From CAYSIX01 sp964431205 (GTDB lineage: Bacteria; Planctomycetota; Phycisphaerae; Phycisphaerales; Phycisphaeraceae), in the NCBI GenBank assembly GCA_964431205.1, contig CAYSIX010000071.1, forward strand, positions 1 to 17,471: a DNA stretch of 17,471 bases. Reading direction: 5' to 3'. The translations under genes were made by a program, and so were the position numbers. The notes beneath the pieces are model-generated. The model was not told the DNA's origin and made no database searches. It saw nothing but the letters and a program-made list of their open reading frames with translations. This document shows positions 13,962 through 17,471 of this stretch, piece after piece; the first letter of the stretch is position 1, and each line of letters begins with the position of its first letter.

Positions 13962-13967
13962 ATTATA
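13962..13967 (-). promoter_or_regulatory. -10 element TATAAT for the carboxypeptidase gene
   Basis: The minus strand reads GGGTATAATC, a consensus -10. Transcription would start near 13955, about 40 nt before the ATG at 13915. The -35 region is GC-rich without a match. It lies in the 187-bp divergent space shared with the Bax inhibitor-like gene. Confidence 0.5.
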
Positions 13968-14102
13968 CCCGAAATGGCGGTCGCCTGCCGCCCCAAACTG
14001 ACCGCCGGGGATCGTCCCGCGGGTGGCACGGCCCGCGGCCCCGGGCTATCCTTCTGCCACGCGGCCGACGGCTGGACCAGCGGCCCGAGCAGGAGCCTCG
14101 CC

Positions 14103-14888
14103 ATGATGCGCAGCGGCAACCCCGCCCTCAACGAGAAGACCTTCGGCCACTTCGACCTCGCCCAGGCGATCGAGCGCGACGACGCCGCCGCCTTGCGCAT
14201 GACGCTCCAGGGCACCGTGTACAAGGCCGGCATGCTGCTGGCGTTCCTCGTGCTCGCCGCCACGTTCACCTGGTACCACGTCATGCCCCACGGCCCGGCG
14301 GGCGGGATCAACACCGCCGCCGTCCAGGGCTGGCTGATCGGCGGGGTCATCGCCGGGCTCGTCCTGGCGATCATCACCATCATGAAGCCCGCCTGGTCGC
14401 CGATCACCGCACCGCTCTACGCCATCGCCGAGGGCCTGTTCCTCGGCGCGATCTCCGCCTTCTTCGAGGCCCAGGTCTACCAGGGCATCGTGATCCAGGC
14501 CGTGGCGCTGACCTTCGGCACCATGTGCGCCTTGTTGCTGGCGTACATCACCGGGCTGATCAAGCCGACGGAGAACTTCAAGCTCGGCGTCACCGCCGCC
14601 ACCGGCGGGATCTTCATCGTCTACCTGGCCACCTGGGTCCTGGGCATGTTCGGCGTCGGCATCCCCTACATCCACGGCAGCGGGTGGATCGGCATCGGGT
14701 TCAGCGCCTTCGTCGTCGTCATCGCCGCGTTGAACCTCGTGCTCGACTTCGACTTCATCGAGACCGGCGTCGAACGCGGCGCGCCCAAGCACATGGAGTG
14801 GTTTGGCGCGTTCGGCCTGATGGTCACGCTCATCTGGCTCTACATCGAGATCCTCATCCTCCTGTCCAAGCTGCAGAGCCGCGAGTGA
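14103..14888 (+). CDS. Bax inhibitor-1/YccA-like membrane protein
   Basis: 261 aa with about seven hydrophobic segments (approx. 42-60, 73-93, 100-120, 128-150, 163-183, 195-215, 235-255), the layout of the BI-1/YccA (TMBIM) family. An acidic-polar N-terminus (NPALNEKTF, typical of the bacterial subgroup) precedes TM1. Other recognisable stretches are SPITAPLYAIAEGLFLGAIS and LNLVLDFDFIETGVERGAPKHMEWF. Family members are cytoplasmic-membrane proteins linked to calcium leak or to FtsH-related quality control; the role here is unproven. ATG 14103 has AGGAG 7 nt upstream; the second ATG at 14106 is also possible. The open frame reaches much further upstream but is not conserved in character there. 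Confidence 0.9.
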   Translation: MMRSGNPALNEKTFGHFDLAQAIERDDAAALRMTLQGTVYKAGMLLAFLVLAATFTWYHVMPHGPAGGINTAAVQGWLIGGVIAGLVLAIITIMKPAWSPITAPLYAIAEGLFLGAISAFFEAQVYQGIVIQAVALTFGTMCALLLAYITGLIKPTENFKLGVTAATGGIFIVYLATWVLGMFGVGIPYIHGSGWIGIGFSAFVVVIAALNLVLDFDFIETGVERGAPKHMEWFGAFGLMVTLIWLYIEILILLSKLQSRE

Positions 14889-14900
14889 AGCGATACGCGA

Positions 14901-14998
14901 TTGCTCATTGCTGATCGCTGATGGCTGACCGCCGTTTGGTCTGCCCTCTCGGCGGTCGCCGATCTGATTCCTGATCCGCGGTCCCTGACCGCTGATGC
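14901..14998 (+). repeat. Degenerate CTGAT/GCTGA repeats with hairpin
   Basis: Between 14901 and 14998 short units of the type (T)GCTGATNGC and CCTGATCCGC recur about eight times in imperfect form. Within them GACCGCCG (14927-14934) and CGGCGGTC (14950-14957) form an 8-bp stem with a 15-nt loop. It follows the stop of the Bax inhibitor-like gene. No T-tract is present. Confidence 0.45.
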
Positions 14999-15013
14999 GT
15001 GCTGACCGGGTCT

Positions 15014-15034
15014 GCCCACGACGGCGTCGTGGGC
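15014..15034. promoter_or_regulatory. Operator-like 9-bp palindrome before the MFS gene
   Basis: GCCCACGAC (15014-15022) and GTCGTGGGC (15026-15034) form a perfect inverted repeat with a 3-nt centre. It directly abuts the candidate -10 TACCAT at 15035, so a bound protein would cover the -35/-10 spacer. It could instead be a hairpin ending the upstream transcript. Confidence 0.45.
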
Positions 15035-15040
15035 TACCAT
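15035..15040 (+). promoter_or_regulatory. -10 element TACCAT for the MFS gene (leaderless GTG)
   Basis: TACCAT ends 8 nt before the GTG at 15049, giving an expected leaderless transcript. No Shine-Dalgarno precedes this GTG. It is weaker than the TACAAT boxes. Confidence 0.35.
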
Positions 15041-15048
15041 CGCCGGCC

Positions 15049-16329
15049 GTGCCCGCCCTCCGCGTCCAGTTTCTGCTCGCCTACGCCGTCATGGGCAGCC
15101 TCCTGCCCTACCTGCCGGTGTACCTGTCGCGTCAGGGGCTGACCTCGGCTCAGATCGGCTACGTGCTCAGCACCGCCGGCCTGGCCGTGCTGCTGACCCC
15201 CGTGCTCACCGCCCTGGCCGCCGACACACGCGTCCAGAACCGCACCCTGCTGGGCCTGCTCTACGCCGCCAGCGCCGCGGCGCTGCTCGGCCTGCTCACC
15301 GCCGACGGCTTCTGGGCCATCCTGTTCACGCACAGCCTCTTCGCCCTCGCCTTCGCCCCTTTCGTCCCCCTCAGCGACGCGCTGTTCTTCGCCGAGCAAC
15401 GCCGACGACGCGACCTCGGCCAGCCCGTCGTCGCCTACCACCGCGTCCGCGTCTACGGCACCGTTGGCTTCATCGTCCCGTCCCTGTTCCTCTACCTCCT
15501 GCTGCGACAGGACGTGCCCATCGGCGTCACGCTCGGCTCGGCGATCGTCTGCGCGCTGCTCGGGCTGGCCAACACCGCTCGCCTGCCACGCGTCCGCATC
15601 GGTGGTCACCCGTCCGAACCCGTGGATGATGCCGCGGACGCCGGTGCGTCGAGCGATCGGACGCAACCCGCCGCCGCCGGCCGCGCCTCGCCGTCGGGGC
15701 CCGTGGCCGTGACCCGCGCCCGGCCGGAACTGCCCACCCTCGCCGCCGCCCGCGCCCTGCTTGAACCTCATCTGGCCGTCTTCTGCCTGGCCATGTGGCT
15801 CGTCCACGTCGCCACCGCCGGCTACTACGTCTTCTATCCCATCTACCTCACCGACACCATCGGGTTCGACCAACGCTGGATCGGCCTGATCTCCAGCATC
15901 GGCGTCACCATCGAGATATTCTTCGTCCTGGCCTTCGGACGCCTGCTCGCCCGCTTCGGCCTCCGCGGGCTCATGACCCTGGGCGCCCTGGCCATCGTCG
16001 CCCGCATGGCCCTGCTCTGGCTCGTGCCCACCCCCACCGTCGCCATCGCCACCCAGGCCCTGCACGGCCTGATGGTCCTGGTCATCCACGTCGCCCCGCC
16101 CATCTTCCTCAACCACCACGCCAAACCCCATTACCGCAACTCCATGCAGGGCCTGTTCGCCATGCTCATCTACGGCACCGGCCGGATCACCGGCTCGGTC
16201 GTCTCCGGCTGGATCGCCGACGCGAACCTGCTCGCGGTCTTCGCCGCCGCCGCCGCCCTCGCCCTGCTCACCACCACGCTGTTCGCCTTCGCCTTTTCCG
16301 AACGACACCACGAGGCCGTGCAGCCGTGA
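15049..16329 (+). CDS. Major facilitator superfamily transporter (MFS_1-like)
   Basis: 426 aa with about 12 hydrophobic segments, six before and six after a long hydrophilic loop (about 180-235, Ala/Pro/Ser/Asp-rich). The first helix is LRVQFLLAYAVMGSLLPYLPVYL, and helix 2 is followed by LTALAADTRVQNR, the A-motif region. HRVRVYGTVGFI and GYYVFYPIYLTDTIGFD resemble the MFS_1-like group that includes LacY- and HcaT-type permeases. The substrate cannot be told from sequence. GTG 15049 is chosen because the first helix begins just after it; an ATG at 14995 would add 18 Arg-rich residues encoded over the operator-like palindrome. It is a single-gene unit. Confidence 0.88.
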   Translation: MPALRVQFLLAYAVMGSLLPYLPVYLSRQGLTSAQIGYVLSTAGLAVLLTPVLTALAADTRVQNRTLLGLLYAASAAALLGLLTADGFWAILFTHSLFALAFAPFVPLSDALFFAEQRRRRDLGQPVVAYHRVRVYGTVGFIVPSLFLYLLLRQDVPIGVTLGSAIVCALLGLANTARLPRVRIGGHPSEPVDDAADAGASSDRTQPAAAGRASPSGPVAVTRARPELPTLAAARALLEPHLAVFCLAMWLVHVATAGYYVFYPIYLTDTIGFDQRWIGLISSIGVTIEIFFVLAFGRLLARFGLRGLMTLGALAIVARMALLWLVPTPTVAIATQALHGLMVLVIHVAPPIFLNHHAKPHYRNSMQGLFAMLIYGTGRITGSVVSGWIADANLLAVFAAAAALALLTTTLFAFAFSERHHEAVQP

Positions 16330-16542
16330 GCGGGTCGCTCGACCGGGCGGAAGTGGGATCGGGCATGAGCGAAGGACAGATCACCCATCCACCCAATCAC
16401 CCTGAGCTGTTCGGATCCTGTCGATCCGGCCGATCCTGTGATCCGGTCGAAACCGAATCGCCGTGGGGCGTGATCCTGGCGAAGGCGGCTCGCTGCGCTC
16501 GCCGCCATCACCGGGGGCCGGGGGGATGGGCGCAAGAAAAAA
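16330..16542. other. Intergenic region between the convergent MFS and MshEN genes
   Basis: No gene is seen. The stretch holds a short direct repeat of GATCCTGT...GATCCGG at 16414-16430 and 16432-16448, an inverted GGCGGC/GCCGCC hairpin at about 16485-16507, and a G-run-rich patch at 16512-16530. These features may help end the MFS transcript, but none is a standard rho-independent terminator for the plus strand. Confidence 0.4.
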
Positions 16543-16560
16543 CCCCGTCACGGGACGGGG
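16543..16560 (-). terminator. Rho-independent terminator of the MshEN gene
   Basis: On the minus strand CCCCGTC pairs with GACGGGG around a 4-nt loop and is followed directly by TTTTTT (16542-16537). It lies 72 bp downstream of the stop codon at 16633. This is the only canonical intrinsic terminator in the window. Confidence 0.85.
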
Positions 16561-16590
16561 TGGTTCCGGCTCGCCGCCGGGCGGCGGCGG

Positions 16591-16619
16591 CGGGGCGGGG
16601 TCTTCTCCCCTCCGCCCCG
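16591..16619. repeat. GC-rich hairpin after the MshEN stop codon
   Basis: CGGGGCGG (16591-16598) and CCGCCCCG (16612-16619) form an 8-bp stem with a 13-nt loop. Together with a smaller CCGCC/GGCGG hairpin near 16574-16587 and the terminator, it gives a chain of structures in the minus-strand 3' UTR. Confidence 0.5.
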
Positions 16620-16632
16620 GGGCGCGGGCCGG

Positions 16633-17121
16633 CTATTCGGCCAGGTCCCGCGCGCGTTCGAGCAACTCGTCCGACACCTCGGGCATCGGGTAGTACTTTC
16701 GGAGGAACTCACGGAGCTGAGGCGACTCGGCGAGGCGGAAGAACACGACCGGCTCCAGCTGGGCGGCGACGAACGTCACCGCGCGGGCGAAGCGCCGCCG
16801 CGACGCGGCCATCAGCAGCTCCCCGCCCGGCTCGTACCCGATGGGCAGGATCTCGAACTGCCAGGCCTGTCGGCGGTTCAGCAGCTTCAAGGCCTGGTCG
16901 TCGAAGCGGACCTCTTCGAGGTCGATCGTGCCGGTGAAGCGGTGGTACTGCTCGACCCAGGCGTTCTCGATGCTCTCGAGGGTGACGTCGAACATGCGTT
17001 CGGCCAGGACGCCGAAGGGCAGGCGTTCGCGTCGCTGAGCCTGCAGGATCTCGAAGACCTGCTGCTCGCTGAGCACGCCGCGTTCGGTGAGGATCTCGCC
17101 GATTCGGATGGGCTTGGACAA
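16633..17121 (-). CDS. Stand-alone MshEN/GspE N-terminal domain protein
   Basis: 162 aa. The sequence begins with IRIGEILTERGVLSEQQVFEILQAQ, a good first MshEN motif (R-x-G-x2-L...G...L-x2-Q). A weaker second copy follows, LPFGVLAERMFDVTLESI to WVEQ. Residues about 70-150 continue as the GspE N-terminal fold (LEEVRFDDQALKLLNRRQAW, ILPIGYEPGGELLMAAS). In GspE/PilB-like ATPases this region binds c-di-GMP and docks to the membrane partner; here no ATPase follows. TTG at 17121 is preferred because AGGAG lies 8 nt upstream; a GTG at 17130 sits too close to that site. It is a single gene ending in a rho-independent terminator. It may complement the FHA-GspE ATPase, which lacks this domain. Confidence 0.8.
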   Translation of the reverse strand: MSKPIRIGEILTERGVLSEQQVFEILQAQRRERLPFGVLAERMFDVTLESIENAWVEQYHRFTGTIDLEEVRFDDQALKLLNRRQAWQFEILPIGYEPGGELLMAASRRRFARAVTFVAAQLEPVVFFRLAESPQLREFLRKYYPMPEVSDELLERARDLAE

Positions 17122-17130
17122 GCGTGGCAC

Positions 17131-17361
17131 TCCTGGGTCGGGCGGGCGCGGGGGGGTCGGAAGACTCGCCGACCGCCGTCGGTGGAGAGGATCGGCCCGC
17201 GTCGGTGACGGGGTTAGGTGTCCGCGGGATCGTGGCGTGAGGGGGTCAGATCGGGCCGATCCTGCCCGCTACGACCGGCGCAGAGCGCAGGGCGGGGCGG
17301 CCGGAGCGATTGATAATCGAAAGGGAACTGAAGCCGGCGGTGGCTGGGTGAGTACACCGTG
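17131..17361. other. Upstream region of the MshEN gene, no gene seen
   Basis: About 230 bp without recognisable coding similarity. The only AT-rich point is GATTGATAATCGAAAG near 17308-17323, which could hold a -10 on either strand (GATAAT on plus, TTATCA on minus). It is about 190 bp upstream of the TTG start, so a long leader would result. Confidence 0.35.
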
Positions 17362-17426
17362 AAGCCGCACTCAGAGCGTAAGCGAAGGGTCGGCTCCGGC
17401 CGTTCGCTTACGCTCAGGACTCGGCT
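17362..17426. repeat. Large palindrome GAGCGTAAGCGAA/TTCGCTTACGCTC
   Basis: A perfect 13-bp inverted repeat occupies 17374-17386 and 17403-17415 with a 16-nt GC-rich loop. Outer arms AAGCCG (17362-17367) and CGGCTT (17422-17427) extend the symmetry with mismatches. Similar AGCGTAAGCGA palindromes recur in planctomycete intergenic DNA as far as I recall, so this is probably a REP-like dispersed element. Confidence 0.6.
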
Positions 17427-17471
17427 TGCGTGGGACGCGGGGCGACCGGATCCGTGCCTGGCGTCTTGGTT

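Noticed and set aside
13916..14407. Upstream extension of the carboxypeptidase frame
   Set aside because: It runs antisense to the Bax inhibitor-like gene; a signal peptide starts right after the ATG at 13915, which has a good ribosome-binding site.
16512..16622. G-run clusters as possible G-quadruplexes
   Set aside because: G runs are frequent at this GC and irregularly spaced; the hairpin and terminator explain most of the structure.
1..17471. CRISPR arrays, tRNA, rRNA, IS elements or prophage genes
   Set aside because: No regularly spaced repeats, cloverleaf-like segments, transposase/integrase motifs or phage proteins were seen on reading; small RNAs cannot be excluded without a covariance-model search.

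Overview
The window comes from a very GC-rich bacterium that looks like a planctomycete, most likely of the class Phycisphaerae. Three things suggest this: a secreted carboxypeptidase ends in Asp-rich dockerin-like repeats followed by a PEP-CTERM sorting tail; a TraR/DksA-type protein has lost two of its four zinc cysteines; and a short stand-alone GspE N-domain protein is present. The lineage is inferred from family knowledge, not from a marker gene. No rRNA, tRNA, CRISPR array, IS element or phage gene was found.

Layout. 1-761 (-): 3'-truncated type-5 (UdgB) uracil-DNA glycosylase. 887-1687 (+): unrecognised one-TM protein. 1837-3081 (+): M16-fold protein lacking the zinc motif. 3282-4133 (+): histone-H1-like tail fused to a DksA/TraR domain. 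6656-4259 (-): a run of Uma2 nuclease-fold protein, P-loop kinase-like protein and exported DUF1254/DUF1214 protein; the last two overlap by 4 bp. 6721-8058 (+): lysA, followed by the remains of a toxin-antitoxin pair with an internal deletion. 8505-10238 (+): FHA-GspE/PilB ATPase fusion. 10469-12184 (+): mntA-hepT (nucleotidyltransferase/HEPN) with its last codon overlapping ruvB. 13915-12365 (-): secreted M14 carboxypeptidase. 14103-14888 (+): Bax inhibitor-1/YccA-like membrane protein. 15049-16329 (+): MFS transporter. 17121-16633 (-): orphan MshEN/GspE N-domain protein with a clear rho-independent terminator.

How the genes relate. Most are short independent transcription units. The coupled sets are mntA-hepT-ruvB and the kinase-DUF1254 pair. 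The FHA-GspE ATPase lacks the usual GspE N-domain while a separate gene 6.4 kb away encodes only that domain, so the two may belong to one secretion or pilus machine. Ten candidate -10 elements of TANNNT type are listed, four of them with the form TACAATG. At four genes the -10 lies only 6-8 nt before the start codon, which suggests leaderless mRNAs. The strongest leads are the mntA-hepT-ruvB overlap, the decayed toxin-antitoxin locus after lysA, the H1-tailed DksA-like protein and the leaderless promoter pattern.
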